Positions 16,437 through 24,682 of a DNA stretch of 64,000 nucleotides are shown here, in pieces. The notes below the pieces were generated by a model that had not been told where the DNA came from, did no database searches, and was given only the letters and a program-made list of their open reading frames with translations. Within the stretch, counting starts at the first letter, position 1, and every line of letters starts with the position of its first letter. A program made the position numbers and the translations under genes. This DNA is from Bacillus yapensis (lineage in GTDB: Bacteria > Bacillota > Bacilli > Bacillales > Cytobacillaceae), in contig NZ_SUND01000012.1 in the NCBI RefSeq assembly GCF_005280205.1, forward strand, positions 1 to 64,000, written 5' to 3'.

Positions 16437-16648
16437 GCTTTTCTCAAACCTTGTCGCTATTGGAGAAAAAAATCAATGAATTAGTCTTTGTTAACAGTGA
16501 TAATTGATCATAATTCATTGAGAAAAGAGCAAGTTTTTTTGTAAAAAAACAGGGAAACTAGGTACGATGGCTCAAATGGCTAATTCTACGTTAAAATCGG
16601 CCGCTGGCCAATGGCAGTAGGATTTTAACAACGCTCTATACGAAAACA
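16437..16648 (+). repeat. Interspersed element, family 2, copy B
   Basis: About 212 bp. GCTTTTCTCA pairs with TGAGAAAAG, and inside it CAATGAATTA pairs perfectly with TAATTCATTG. The 3' hairpin at 16590-16629 keeps the GTTAAAATC/GATTTTAAC stem of copy A, but its loop has grown to 22 nt with a nested CTG-CCA/TGGCAG stem. It ends with the same CTATACGAAAACA. No coding potential. Confidence 0.75.
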
Positions 16649-16658
16649 GACTTATGTA

Positions 16659-16916
16659 TTAATGAATATTTCTTTGCTGTAAAGAAGGAGCGCGTTGTTG
16701 ACCGTAATCTTCACTTGCGAATTTCCCCTTTAATGATTCTATTAAGTAAATGCCAACTAGGTTGTAAAGCTCTTGCTTATCCAACTCTTTGATTAGATTG
16801 AGCAAATCATCGTACGACATTTCTTCCAATAATGCGAAGGTTAATATATCGATATCTTCTTCATCTCCGGAAAGCTTATCGCGGTAAAATTCATAGATTT
16901 CATCAACCAGTTTCAC
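16659..16916 (-). CDS. DUF6154-like small protein
   Basis: An 85-residue acidic, leucine-rich, probably helical protein (VDEIYEFYRDKLSGDEED..., LLNLIKELDKQELYNLVGIYLIESLK). It resembles a Bacillus family annotated DUF6154, recalled rather than searched. The GTG at 16916 is chosen because GGGGGTGG lies 5 bp upstream. Longer starts at 16931 and 17006 lack a site. It is divergent from the next gene, and its two ribosome sites are about 100 bp apart. No function is known. Confidence 0.65.
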   Translation of the reverse strand: MKLVDEIYEFYRDKLSGDEEDIDILTFALLEEMSYDDLLNLIKELDKQELYNLVGIYLIESLKGKFASEDYGQQRAPSLQQRNIH

Positions 16917-17038
16917 GGATTCCACCCCCATTTTCTTATACAATACCCTCATTTTGAAAAAATAATCCTGAAAAATTGAATTTCTCCCGAAACAAAAATG
17001 GGTCAATGAGGCATGCTAGTGAAAAAGGGGGTTCTAAT

Positions 17039-17353
17039 GTGGACCAAGAGAAAAAGACGTATTATATTACTGTCGGTTCAGGTGAGATTTCACAGAGCAG
17101 TACAGACTCGGCTTGGAATTTTAAAATTGAGGCAACAGATGATGAAATCATTCGATTAAGAGAATTATTCGACCAAAACTATTCAACAGAGTGGCGTAAC
17201 TTTTTTCGCGCTCATGTTCCATATGTGCAGTATCATCACGACCGTGAAAATGACGCGTACGACGAGACGATTGTGGAAGTTTATAAAATGATCTATGAGT
17301 TAGGTGATCAAGAGGCAAAGAATCATATTGAAACGATGGGGATATTGGAATAG
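17039..17353 (+). CDS. Conserved Bacillus protein of unknown function
   Basis: A 104-residue soluble protein beginning MDQEKKTYYITVGSGEIS. Its central part (HVPYVQYHHDRENDAYD) is rich in His and aromatic residues. It is recognisable as a conserved Bacillus protein, but I cannot give a family with a known activity. The GTG at 17039 is chosen because GGGGG lies 7 bp upstream. The upstream ATG at 17009 has only a weaker site. It precedes ytkD by about 100 bp with a hairpin between, so it is probably monocistronic. Confidence 0.7.
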   Translation: MDQEKKTYYITVGSGEISQSSTDSAWNFKIEATDDEIIRLRELFDQNYSTEWRNFFRAHVPYVQYHHDRENDAYDETIVEVYKMIYELGDQEAKNHIETMGILE

Positions 17354-17359
17354 AAGGCG

Positions 17360-17388
17360 AGTGCCGCTTTATTTGGAGCGGCATTTTC
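17360..17388 (+). terminator. Terminator after the 17039-17353 gene
   Basis: GTGCCGCT and AGCGGCAT pair across TTATTTGG, followed by TTTTC. Confidence 0.7.
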
Positions 17389-17455
17389 TAATTGCTTAAG
17401 TAACGAGCTGTTTTCCATTATAATAAGGATATGAATAGATAGACGTGGAGGAACT

Positions 17456-17932
17456 ATGGAGACTTTTAAGGATTATAATGGAGCTACGGTTCGGTTGGCA
17501 TTTGCCCGAAATCAATTATCGAAGGAGCCTCAGCATGTGCTAACGATTTGCCGATATGTGGATGCTTGGCTTTTAACAAAACACAAATTACGTGGTTTAG
17601 AATTTCCTGGTGGAAAGGTTGAAGCAGGGGAAATGTTAGAGGATGCTGCTCGCCGTGAAGTTTATGAGGAAACAGGTGCAACTGTGAAGGAGCTTCAATT
17701 TATTGGAGAATATGAAGTGGATAATGGTAGTGATTCATTTGTTAAAGCGATCTTTTATGGAGAAGTTGATGGTCTGGAAGAGAGCGATAATTATTACGAA
17801 ACCGCAGGACCTGTTTTAATAAAGGAGAACCTTTTAACACAAAGATTTGGAGAAGAATATAGCTTTATCATGAAGGATGAAGTAATTAAACAAGTCTTAC
17901 TTTACATAGAAAAGCAAAAAAGCGGCAGATGA
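17456..17932 (+). CDS. ytkD: Nudix nucleoside triphosphatase YtkD
   Basis: A 158-residue Nudix hydrolase that removes oxidised nucleotides such as 8-oxo-dGTP (MutT-like activity is known for B. subtilis YtkD). The Nudix box is complete at residues 53-75: G-x5-E-x7-REV-x-EE-x-G. The ATG follows GTGGAGGAACT. It ends in a hairpin shared with convergent ytlD. Confidence 0.9.
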   Translation: METFKDYNGATVRLAFARNQLSKEPQHVLTICRYVDAWLLTKHKLRGLEFPGGKVEAGEMLEDAARREVYEETGATVKELQFIGEYEVDNGSDSFVKAIFYGEVDGLEESDNYYETAGPVLIKENLLTQRFGEEYSFIMKDEVIKQVLLYIEKQKSGR

Positions 17933-17950
17933 TAGATGGCCGCTTTTTAA
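17917..17950. terminator. Bidirectional terminator between ytkD and ytlD
   Basis: AAAAAAGCGGC pairs with GCCGCTTTTTAA across a 12 nt loop. The stem overlaps the end of ytkD and the stop region of ytlD. Confidence 0.8.
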
Positions 17951-18756
17951 GATCCATTTTTGATCAGCTTTTTTTCTAATAAATCGACGAGTTGATACAT
18001 AATGGTGGCAAAGACCGCAATGACGAGGAGAGATAACAAAACAAGGGTAAAATTAAATACCTGGAAACCGTAAATGATCATGTAGCCGAGCCCTCTTTTG
18101 GAAACGAGAAATTCTCCAACAATGACGCCGACCCATGATAGACCCACATTTACCTTTAAAGTGGAAATGATCGTTGGGAAGCACGCTGGTAAAATTGCTT
18201 CGCGAAAGGATTGAAAACGTGTTGCCCCAAATGTTTGTAGGACCTTTAAGTAATTAGGATCCACTTCGCGAAAAGAGGTGTACACCACAATCGTCGTAAT
18301 AATGACCGAAATGATCGCACCCATGGCAACAATGGAGGTCATACTTGGTCCGAGAGCAACAATTAGGATTGGCCCTAAAGCAACCTTTGGCATGGAATTT
18401 AAAACGACCAAATAGGGATCTAGAACTTTAGATAGAAAGGGTGACCACCACAGAATTGCAGCAAGAATCGTTCCAAGGAGCGTTCCTAAAATAAAGCCAA
18501 GTACCGTTTCACTTACCGTATAGCCAAGGTCTAGGAACAGCGACCCATCTGCAATTTTATCGATAAAAAGGTTCCATATTTTTGATGGAGCACTAAAAAT
18601 GAGCGGGTCTATCCATTCGTTTCGGCTAAATAGTTCCCATCCTGCAAAAAATACGACGAAGATAATCAATTGATATAGACGAACCCAGCGACTTTCGCGT
18701 TTTAGAGATTGGATATATTCGTTGTGAAGGAATTCGAGTTTACTGTTCTGTTTCAA
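17947..18756 (-). CDS. ytlD: ABC transporter permease YtlD (SsuC/TauC-like)
   Basis: A 269-residue inner-membrane permease of the nitrate/sulfonate/taurine class with about six helices. The coupling (EAA) loop reads [25 protein letters not shown] near 175-200. The TTG at 18756 follows AAGGAGGT; the longer ATG start at 18807 would lie inside ytlC. It overlaps the ytlC stop by 17 bp. With YtlC and YtlA it forms a full importer. The substrate is unknown, possibly a sulfonate or a thiamine-precursor-like molecule. Confidence 0.85.
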   Translation of the reverse strand: MKQNSKLEFLHNEYIQSLKRESRWVRLYQLIIFVVFFAGWELFSRNEWIDPLIFSAPSKIWNLFIDKIADGSLFLDLGYTVSETVLGFILGTLLGTILAAILWWSPFLSKVLDPYLVVLNSMPKVALGPILIVALGPSMTSIVAMGAIISVIITTIVVYTSFREVDPNYLKVLQTFGATRFQSFREAILPACFPTIISTLKVNVGLSWVGVIVGEFLVSKRGLGYMIIYGFQVFNFTLVLLSLLVIAVFATIMYQLVDLLEKKLIKNGS

Positions 18757-19513
18757 CTTGCTCGACCTCCTTCCATATGGTTTGAAAGATTTCTGAGTAA
18801 AGTTCATGATTTCTCGCCTGAAAAGGAGGAAGTGATCTTAACTCATCCGGAACGTGAATAATTTTATAGATTTGACCAGGTTTCGGAGAAAAGAGATAGA
18901 TACGATCACTCATGGCGATGGCTTCGCCAATATCATGTGTTACTAAAATGGCCGTTTTCCCAAAGGATTTCAGCGTATCAGAGACGAGATCCTCTAGTCG
19001 TAGTTTGGTCTGGTAATCTAATGCTGAAAAAGGTTCATCTAGCATTAATAGCTTCGGTTCAGTAGCGAGAGTGCGAACAAGGGCAACCCGTTGTCTCATT
19101 CCGCCTGATAGTTGACTAGGATATTGCTTTTCAACTCCACCAAGTCCCATTTGTTCTAGAAGCTTATAAGTGTAGCTCTTTTTCTCAGCAGTTAATTGGT
19201 TGTTGAGCTTCAGTCCCAACAGGATATTTTCTTCGATGGTTTTCCAAGGAAATAAATAATCCTGTTGCAGCATGTAGCCAATTTGATTATCAAGCTTTTC
19301 TATTGGTTGACCTTCCAAGGTTACTTTTCCTTCAGTTGGCTTCAGTAACCCTGCAATGATTGAGAGTAATGTAGTTTTGCCGCACCCACTTGGTCCAAGA
19401 AAGGAGACGAATTCTCCTTCTTTAACCTCTAGTGAGATATTGGAGAGGGCCGTTGTTGCAGAGGTTTTTGTGAAATAAGTATGGTGTATTTCATCTATCT
19501 TTAAAAATCCCAT
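18740..19513 (-). CDS. ytlC: ABC transporter ATPase YtlC (SsuB/TauB-like)
   Basis: A 257-residue ATPase energising the YtlACD importer. Walker A is GPSGCGKTT near residue 39, the signature is LSGGMRQR, Walker B is [12 protein letters not shown], and the switch His is in VTHDIGEA. The ATG at 19513 (MGFLKIDE) is preferred; the ATG at 19537 has no upstream site. It lies between ytlA and ytlD, the normal order. Confidence 0.88.
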   Translation of the reverse strand: MGFLKIDEIHHTYFTKTSATTALSNISLEVKEGEFVSFLGPSGCGKTTLLSIIAGLLKPTEGKVTLEGQPIEKLDNQIGYMLQQDYLFPWKTIEENILLGLKLNNQLTAEKKSYTYKLLEQMGLGGVEKQYPSQLSGGMRQRVALVRTLATEPKLLMLDEPFSALDYQTKLRLEDLVSDTLKSFGKTAILVTHDIGEAIAMSDRIYLFSPKPGQIYKIIHVPDELRSLPPFQARNHELYSEIFQTIWKEVEQVETEQ

Positions 19514-19564
19514 TTCCTTCTCGGCCTCCTCTTTCATAATTGGTGGTACTCGTAAACATTAATT

Positions 19565-20560
19565 CTATTTCATAACACTTTCAGCTATCTCTGTGTTAAC
19601 GAGGTCACTGTGATTAATACGTTCTGGTAATTCGCCTGCTTCATCCATAATGTCCTGAAGATTGTTCCATTCATCTTCCTCAAGAATTGGGTCGGTCGAA
19701 AAAGAGCCTTGCCCCTTATAGCGTTCGACAACCATTTCAATCAGTTCTAGATCTGTATCCTCAAACTGAGGTTGGATAGCTTCGGCTACTTCTTTCGCAC
19801 TGTGCTCTTCCACCCATTGCTGTGCCTTATAAATAGCTCGAGTGAATTTTTCAATGACTTCTTTGTTTTCATCCATATAGCTTTCTTTTGCCATGAAGGA
19901 TGTGTAAGGAACATGACCAGACTCTTCTCCAAAAGAGGCAACAATATGGCCTCTGCCCTCTTGCTCAAATACACTTGCTTGTGGTTCGAACAATTGAACG
20001 AAGTCTCCAGTTCCTGAGGCAAAAGCACTGGTAATATTTGCAAAGTCGATATTTTGGATTAGCTCTAAATCAGCATGAGGGTCGATACCATGCTTCTTTA
20101 AAACAAATTCTCCAACCATCTGAGGCATTCCGCCTTTACGTTGCCCAAGGAACGTACTACCCTTCAATTGATCCCATGAGAAATTATCAATTTTCTCACG
20201 AGAAACTAAGAATGTACCATCTGTTTGTGTAAGCTGCGCGAAATTAATGACGGGATCGCTAGAACCTTGTGCAGCTACATAGATGGATGTTTCTGACCCA
20301 ACTAGCCCGATATCTGCTCCATCAGACAGGAGGGCAGTCATGACTTTGTCTCCACCTGCAGTCAAGGTTAATTCAACATCCAACCCTTCTTCTTCAAAAA
20401 ATCCTTTTTCGAGCGCTACGTATTGTGGTGCATAAAAGATGGAGTGAGTCACTTCAGCGACCGTTACTTTTTGCACTTTTTCATTATTACAAGCGGCTAG
20501 CGTTATAATAAGGATAGCGGCTAAAAAACAAGTGACACTTATTTTTAACCATTTTTTCAT
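19565..20560 (-). CDS. ytlA: ABC transporter substrate-binding lipoprotein YtlA (NMT1/SsuA-like)
   Basis: A 331-residue lipoprotein with signal peptide and lipobox LAAC (Cys24). The type II binding-protein fold begins HSIFYAPQYVALEKGFFEEEG, a hallmark of the NMT1/SsuA/ThiY group. The ATG at 20560 follows GAAGGAGGTC. It is first in ytlACD. B. subtilis has a ytlB gene here that is absent from this window. The 80 bp upstream show no TPP riboswitch or S-box, so a thiamine or sulfur role cannot be inferred from regulation. Confidence 0.87.
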   Translation of the reverse strand: MKKWLKISVTCFLAAILIITLAACNNEKVQKVTVAEVTHSIFYAPQYVALEKGFFEEEGLDVELTLTAGGDKVMTALLSDGADIGLVGSETSIYVAAQGSSDPVINFAQLTQTDGTFLVSREKIDNFSWDQLKGSTFLGQRKGGMPQMVGEFVLKKHGIDPHADLELIQNIDFANITSAFASGTGDFVQLFEPQASVFEQEGRGHIVASFGEESGHVPYTSFMAKESYMDENKEVIEKFTRAIYKAQQWVEEHSAKEVAEAIQPQFEDTDLELIEMVVERYKGQGSFSTDPILEEDEWNNLQDIMDEAGELPERINHSDLVNTEIAESVMK

Positions 20561-20689
20561 GCTTTGACCTCCTTCATGGTTAAATGAATCTATATAAAAG
20601 GTTTGTGAGCCTAACTTATCGTATGAAGTGGTCAAAAAATGTGTGAATGCCTATATGAAAAAGATGAACTATTTTTAGGGGTTGAACAT

Positions 20690-21472
20690 ATGACACACGA
20701 TGACGGTCAAATTATGATGAAGCAGAAATTCCCATCACCGAATCCTACTATTGAATTATCGATCGTCACTTATTATTCAGATGGCTTGAAGGTTAAAGGA
20801 ATGCTAGCAGAACCAAAAGGGGAAGGAACGTATGACGGATTTTTGTATCTCCGTGGAGGCATTAAGAACGTTGGAAAAGTTCGTCCTGGAAGGCTTGTGC
20901 AATTTGCCTCGGAAGGATTTATTGTTTTCGCTCCTTTTTATAGAGGCAATCAGGGTGGAGAAGGAAATGAGGACTTTGCTGGAGAGGATCGGAAGGATGC
21001 GTTTTCGGCCTTCGAGTTGCTCCGTACTCATCCTAGAGTTAGCAAGATACATATATTTGGATTTTCGAGGGGAGGGGTCATGGCTCTTTTGACTGCGATT
21101 CATTTTCCTGAAGCGGCCTCTGTTGTGACATGGGGGGGAGTGACGGATATGTTCCTAACCTATGTGGAACGAAAAGACTTAAGGCGAATGATGAAGCGGG
21201 TTATTGGTGGCACACCTACGAAATTTCCAGATCGATATAGGTATCGAACTCCGTTGTTTCATTTAGAAAAATTAGAGGTACCTACATTAATTATCCACGG
21301 TGTGAAGGATCAGAATGTGTCGATTGATCATGCGTATCGCTTAGAAAAAAGGCTGAAGGTTTTGGATAAAAAGGTGGAGACTTGGTATTTTGATTCATTT
21401 ACGCATTATTTTCCTCCCTTAATCAATCGTGAAGTGGTGAGGGATTTAACGAAATGGATGAAAAATCAATAG
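20690..21472 (+). CDS. ytmA: Alpha/beta-hydrolase YtmA (S9 prolyl-oligopeptidase-like)
   Basis: A 260-residue hydrolase very similar to B. subtilis YtmA: YDGFLYLRGGIK near residues 45-55, FYRGNQGGEGNEDFAGEDR, nucleophile motif GFSRGG, and catalytic His in SFTHYFPP. The substrate is unknown. The ATG at 20690 has AGGGG 8-9 bp upstream. The ATG-like start further up at 20639 would add 17 unrelated residues. It is divergent from ytlA and followed by ytmB. Confidence 0.85.
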   Translation: MTHDDGQIMMKQKFPSPNPTIELSIVTYYSDGLKVKGMLAEPKGEGTYDGFLYLRGGIKNVGKVRPGRLVQFASEGFIVFAPFYRGNQGGEGNEDFAGEDRKDAFSAFELLRTHPRVSKIHIFGFSRGGVMALLTAIHFPEAASVVTWGGVTDMFLTYVERKDLRRMMKRVIGGTPTKFPDRYRYRTPLFHLEKLEVPTLIIHGVKDQNVSIDHAYRLEKRLKVLDKKVETWYFDSFTHYFPPLINREVVRDLTKWMKNQ

Positions 21473-21524
21473 GGATAATGGTAAGATAGGGGTAGAATAG
21501 GAAGTTTTTAAAGGAGTGTTTAAA

Positions 21525-21767
21525 ATGGGTATGCCTATGGAATTAAACACAATGATCGTCACAAAAGGAAAAGAAAAACGTTACAAGGATAATCTTTTTA
21601 CATTAGTGAAGGATGGGTACCGTTTATATCCACTGGAAATTCCGATTGAAGTGAAAAGAACAATAGAAGGCGATCTAATTGGAATCGGGGAGATCAAGAA
21701 AGTGGAGTGGGAGAACAAGCAAACGACCATCCATTATCAGTTGGTCTCGTTGAATTCGACGAATTAA
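21525..21767 (+). CDS. ytmB: DUF2584 family protein YtmB
   Basis: An 80-residue protein of the YtmB/DUF2584 family: MGMPMELNTMIVTKGKE at the start and ending in a short beta-rich region. Function is unknown. The ATG at 21525 has AAAGGAG 8 bp upstream and gives the same length as B. subtilis YtmB. It probably shares a transcript with ytmA. A 52 bp-period repeat array starts about 30 bp after the stop. Confidence 0.85.
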   Translation: MGMPMELNTMIVTKGKEKRYKDNLFTLVKDGYRLYPLEIPIEVKRTIEGDLIGIGEIKKVEWENKQTTIHYQLVSLNSTN

Positions 21768-21799
21768 AGAGTGTCATTCTTCCTCTCAGTATGTTGCGG

Positions 21800-22080
21800 A
21801 ACAGAGCAAAGTTGTCAATAAAAAGTAACTGATTGACAGAATGAAGTGGAACCAGAGCAAATCTGTCAGATAAAAGGTTAATGACTGACAAAATGCTGTA
21901 GAACAAGAGAAAATCTGTCAGATAAAAGGTAAATGAATGACAAAATGTAGTAGAGCCAGAGCAAATCTGTCAGACAAAAGGTAAATGAATGACAAAATTT
22001 TGTAGAACCAGAGCAAGTCTGTCAGATAAAAGGTAAATGATTGACAGAATACCACAGAAACAGAACAGAGTTGTCATTCA
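21800..22080. repeat. 52 bp-period tandem array, locus 1 (six cores)
   Basis: TGTCA starts at 21813, 21864, 21916, 21968, 22020 and 22072, so the spacing is 51 then 52 bp four times. Each full unit reads roughly TGTCAGAYAAAAGGTAAATGAnTGACAAAAT, with TGTCA and TGACA as inverted arms. The remaining ~20 bp end in CAGAGCAAATC and vary more. The first and last units are diverged. It lies between convergent ytmB and pckA. The same core makes a second array at 55391-55626. Confidence 0.85.
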
Positions 22081-22104
22081 AAAGAAGATGCCACACCAAA
22101 CCAC

Positions 22105-22162
22105 AAAAAAGCTGTTTACCAAGGCCCGCACCCAGCGAGACCTGATGGTAAACAGCTTCTTT
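22105..22162 (-). terminator. Terminator of pckA
   Basis: On the minus strand AAGCTGTTTACCA pairs with TGGTAAACAGCTT and is followed by TTTTGTGG. The apical part (22122-22145) is unusually long and GC-rich. The stem lies just past the pckA stop. Confidence 0.8.
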
Positions 22163-22166
22163 ATTT

Positions 22167-23753
22167 TTAGGCGATTGGACCGCCTTTTTCACGAATAGCC
22201 GCAGGAACTTTAGAGAACTTTTCAAAATTGACTTTGAACTTCTCGGCCAATTCCTTTGCCTTCTTTTCGTAGGCAGCTTGATCATTCCACGTCTTATTTG
22301 GTTGAAGAACAGCATCAGGAACACCTGGTACATGAAGTGGAATATGAAGACCAAAAATGCTATCCTTCACAGTTTCCACATGATTCAATTCGCCTTCAAG
22401 AGCTGCTTGAATCATCGCACGAGTGTAACTTAGCTTCATTCGACTTCCTACACCATACTCTCCACCAGTCCAGCCTGTGTTCACAAGGTAGACCTGTGAG
22501 TTATGCTCATCAATTTTTTCCCCAAGCATTTCCGCATAACGTGTTGCTGGAAGTGGTAAGAAAGGCGAACCAAAACATGTCGAGAACGTCGCTTCTGGTG
22601 ATGTAATTCCACGCTCCGTTCCAGCTAGCTTTGAAGTATATCCGCTTAAGAAATGATACATTGCCTGTTCCTTCGTTAGCTTCGAGATCGGAGGTAATAC
22701 ACCAAAAGCATCAGCTGTTAAAAAGACAATCGTATTTGGATGACCGGCAATACTTGGGTCAACAATATTATCAATCGATTGAATCGTATAAGCTGCGCGC
22801 GTATTTTCAGTTAATGTGCCATCATCATAATCGGCCACACGTGTTTCCTTGTTCAGAACAACATTTTCTAGTACAGAACCAAAACGAATGGCATCAAAAA
22901 TCTGTGGTTCTTTCTCACGAGTAAGATTGATGCATTTCGCGTAGCAGCCACCCTCAATATTGAAGACGCCATTGGAGGACCAGCCATGTTCGTCATCACC
23001 AATTAAACGTCGATGTGGATCAGCAGAAAGCGTTGTTTTCCCTGTACCAGACAAGCCAAAGAATAGCGCTACGTCACCTTCAAGCCCAACATTGGCTGAG
23101 CAGTGCATAGATAAAATCTGATTTTCAGGAAGTAAATAATTCATGACAGAGAAAATCGATTTTTTGATTTCACCTGCGTATTCCGTACCACCAATTAAAA
23201 CGGTGCTACGTTCAAAGGAGATAATGATAAATGTTTCTGACTTCGTTCCATCTACCTTCGGATCTGCTTTGAAGTCTGGAGCAGAAATCACGGTAAACTG
23301 TGCTTCATGATTTAACAACTCTTCTTCAGTCGGGCGAATGAATAGTTGATGTGAAAAAAGATTATGCCAAGCATACTCATTGATAACTTGAATCGGAAGC
23401 TGTGTTTGTTTATCTGCTCCTGCAAATCCTTTAAAAACAAAAACTTCTTCTTTATTTTTTAGATAGTTAATCACCTTATTATAGAGAAGGTCAAAAGCTT
23501 CCTCTGGGAATGGTTGATTGAGCGGGCCCCAATCAATTTTATCCTTTGAAGTACTTTCTTCCACGATGTATTTATCTTTAGGTGAGCGTCCAGTATACTT
23601 TCCTGTAGTTGCACAAACAGCGCCAGTGGAAGTTAAAACGCCTTCATTACGCTTTAACACTTTTTCTACTAGTTGTGGAACAGATAGCTGAACGTGCACG
23701 TTATCCTGGTTTAATAATTCATTTAACTCGTTCGAAACACTAACTGAGTTCAT
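22167..23753 (-). CDS. pckA: Phosphoenolpyruvate carboxykinase (ATP), PckA
   Basis: Converts oxaloacetate to PEP with ATP, the entry to gluconeogenesis. The 528-residue protein has the TGRSPKDK motif near 55, the P-loop [11 protein letters not shown] near 240, the GDDEHGW and [10 protein letters not shown] metal/substrate motifs, and the ENTRAAYTI segment. The ATG at 23753 (MNSVS) aligns with B. subtilis PckA. A GGAAGG site lies somewhat far upstream, and an ATG at 23777 is an alternative. It is transcribed alone. Confidence 0.96.
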   Translation of the reverse strand: MNSVSVSNELNELLNQDNVHVQLSVPQLVEKVLKRNEGVLTSTGAVCATTGKYTGRSPKDKYIVEESTSKDKIDWGPLNQPFPEEAFDLLYNKVINYLKNKEEVFVFKGFAGADKQTQLPIQVINEYAWHNLFSHQLFIRPTEEELLNHEAQFTVISAPDFKADPKVDGTKSETFIIISFERSTVLIGGTEYAGEIKKSIFSVMNYLLPENQILSMHCSANVGLEGDVALFFGLSGTGKTTLSADPHRRLIGDDEHGWSSNGVFNIEGGCYAKCINLTREKEPQIFDAIRFGSVLENVVLNKETRVADYDDGTLTENTRAAYTIQSIDNIVDPSIAGHPNTIVFLTADAFGVLPPISKLTKEQAMYHFLSGYTSKLAGTERGITSPEATFSTCFGSPFLPLPATRYAEMLGEKIDEHNSQVYLVNTGWTGGEYGVGSRMKLSYTRAMIQAALEGELNHVETVKDSIFGLHIPLHVPGVPDAVLQPNKTWNDQAAYEKKAKELAEKFKVNFEKFSKVPAAIREKGGPIA

Positions 23754-23912
23754 CTGATGAAAACCTTCCTTCAGCATGATATTTTTACAACTCACGAATA
23801 GTATAACACATTTGTGATATTAATCTATACTAATAGCTAATTATTCGGAATATTAAATCATAAACAGAAAGTATGTTAAAATAAACTATAATTTCCTTTG
23901 AGGATGATGAAA

Positions 23913-24287
23913 ATGAATATTATTGCCTTATATGATAGGAAATGTAGTCTTTGTCAGAGGACAAAGAGAACTTTTCAAAAACTTGATTGGAATCAAAAAA
24001 TTGAATGGATTTCTCTACAAGAATATGAAGGAAGCCAATTCAGTGCACTTGAACTAAGAAGGGAGCTTCATATTATCCTTCCAAATGGAGATGTTCTTAA
24101 GGGATTTGATGCGGTAAGAAAGCTCTTAGTAAAAAGTCCGCCGACAGTGTTATTAGGATTACTTTTATATCTTCCATTCATCCCTCTGATTGGACATCCG
24201 ATTTATCGTTGGATTGCCAAGAATAGATATAGGTTTTTGAAAAAGACATGCACGGACGGAAGCTGTTCAATAGAGGAAAAAAATTGA
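23913..24287 (+). CDS. DCC1-like (DUF393) thiol-disulfide oxidoreductase
   Basis: A 124-residue DUF393 protein. The motif YDRKCSLC near residues 7-14 gives the C-x-x-C-type redox pair that defines the family, and a hydrophobic segment lies at about 73-93. A second cysteine pair (KTCTDGSC) is near the C-terminus. The target is unknown. The ATG at 23913 follows GAGG with 9 bp spacing. Upstream ATGs overlap that site. It is divergent from pckA and ends just before the metK promoter. Confidence 0.78.
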   Translation: MNIIALYDRKCSLCQRTKRTFQKLDWNQKIEWISLQEYEGSQFSALELRRELHIILPNGDVLKGFDAVRKLLVKSPPTVLLGLLLYLPFIPLIGHPIYRWIAKNRYRFLKKTCTDGSCSIEEKN

Positions 24288-24306
24288 TAGAAATCATGCT
24301 TTTCTG

Positions 24307-24335
24307 TTGACACTGGTGCATTGGTTCGATATGAT
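24307..24335 (+). promoter_or_regulatory. Sigma-A promoter of the metK S-box leader
   Basis: TTGACA (24307-24312) and TATGAT (24330-24335) with a 17 bp spacer, directly upstream of the SAM aptamer. Confidence 0.85.
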
Positions 24336-24355
24336 TTTAATTTGAAACGGATACT

Positions 24356-24501
24356 CTCTTATCCCGAGTAGGTGGAGGGACAGGGCCCTATGAAACCCAG
24401 CAACCAGCTATGTTTTGAACGACGAGGTGTGTAAAACAGCCTCTGTGACAAAAGCAAAGGTGCTAACCTGAAGCAAGGATTTAGTCCTTGAACGATAAGA
24501 G
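24356..24501 (+). ncRNA. SAM-I (S-box) riboswitch upstream of metK
   Basis: The P1 arms CTCTTATC (24356-24363) and GATAAGAG (24494-24501) enclose the conserved core AGGTGGAGGGACAGGGCCC, TATGAAACCCAGCAACC and GGTGCTAACCTG. A terminator follows at 24525-24557. Binding of S-adenosylmethionine should favour termination and so lower MetK when SAM is plentiful. Confidence 0.97.
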
Positions 24502-24524
24502 TGAAAGGCGAGATTTGTAAACTT

Positions 24525-24557
24525 CAACCTTTCCTCATTTTTAGGGAAGGTTTTTTT
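24525..24557 (+). terminator. S-box riboswitch terminator
   Basis: AACCTTTCC and GGGAAGGTT pair across TCATTTTTA, followed by seven T. It is the expression platform of the metK riboswitch. Confidence 0.93.
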
Positions 24558-24682
24558 ATATTTATCTCTGCTTTTATCAAATACTAATAATATCTCCATG
24601 TTTATTTCATACTACATAGGGAATGAGTACCGTATCAAAGTCGAGGGTTCCCTCGTCCATAATGATATGAGGAGGAAGTCAG

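Noticed and set aside
20561-20640. TPP riboswitch upstream of ytlA
   Set aside because: No conserved CTGAGA or ACCTGATC-type core in the short leader.
21800-22080. CRISPR-like array
   Set aside because: The period is 52 bp, but linkers are only ~17-25 bp and similar to each other, units diverge, and no cas gene is nearby.
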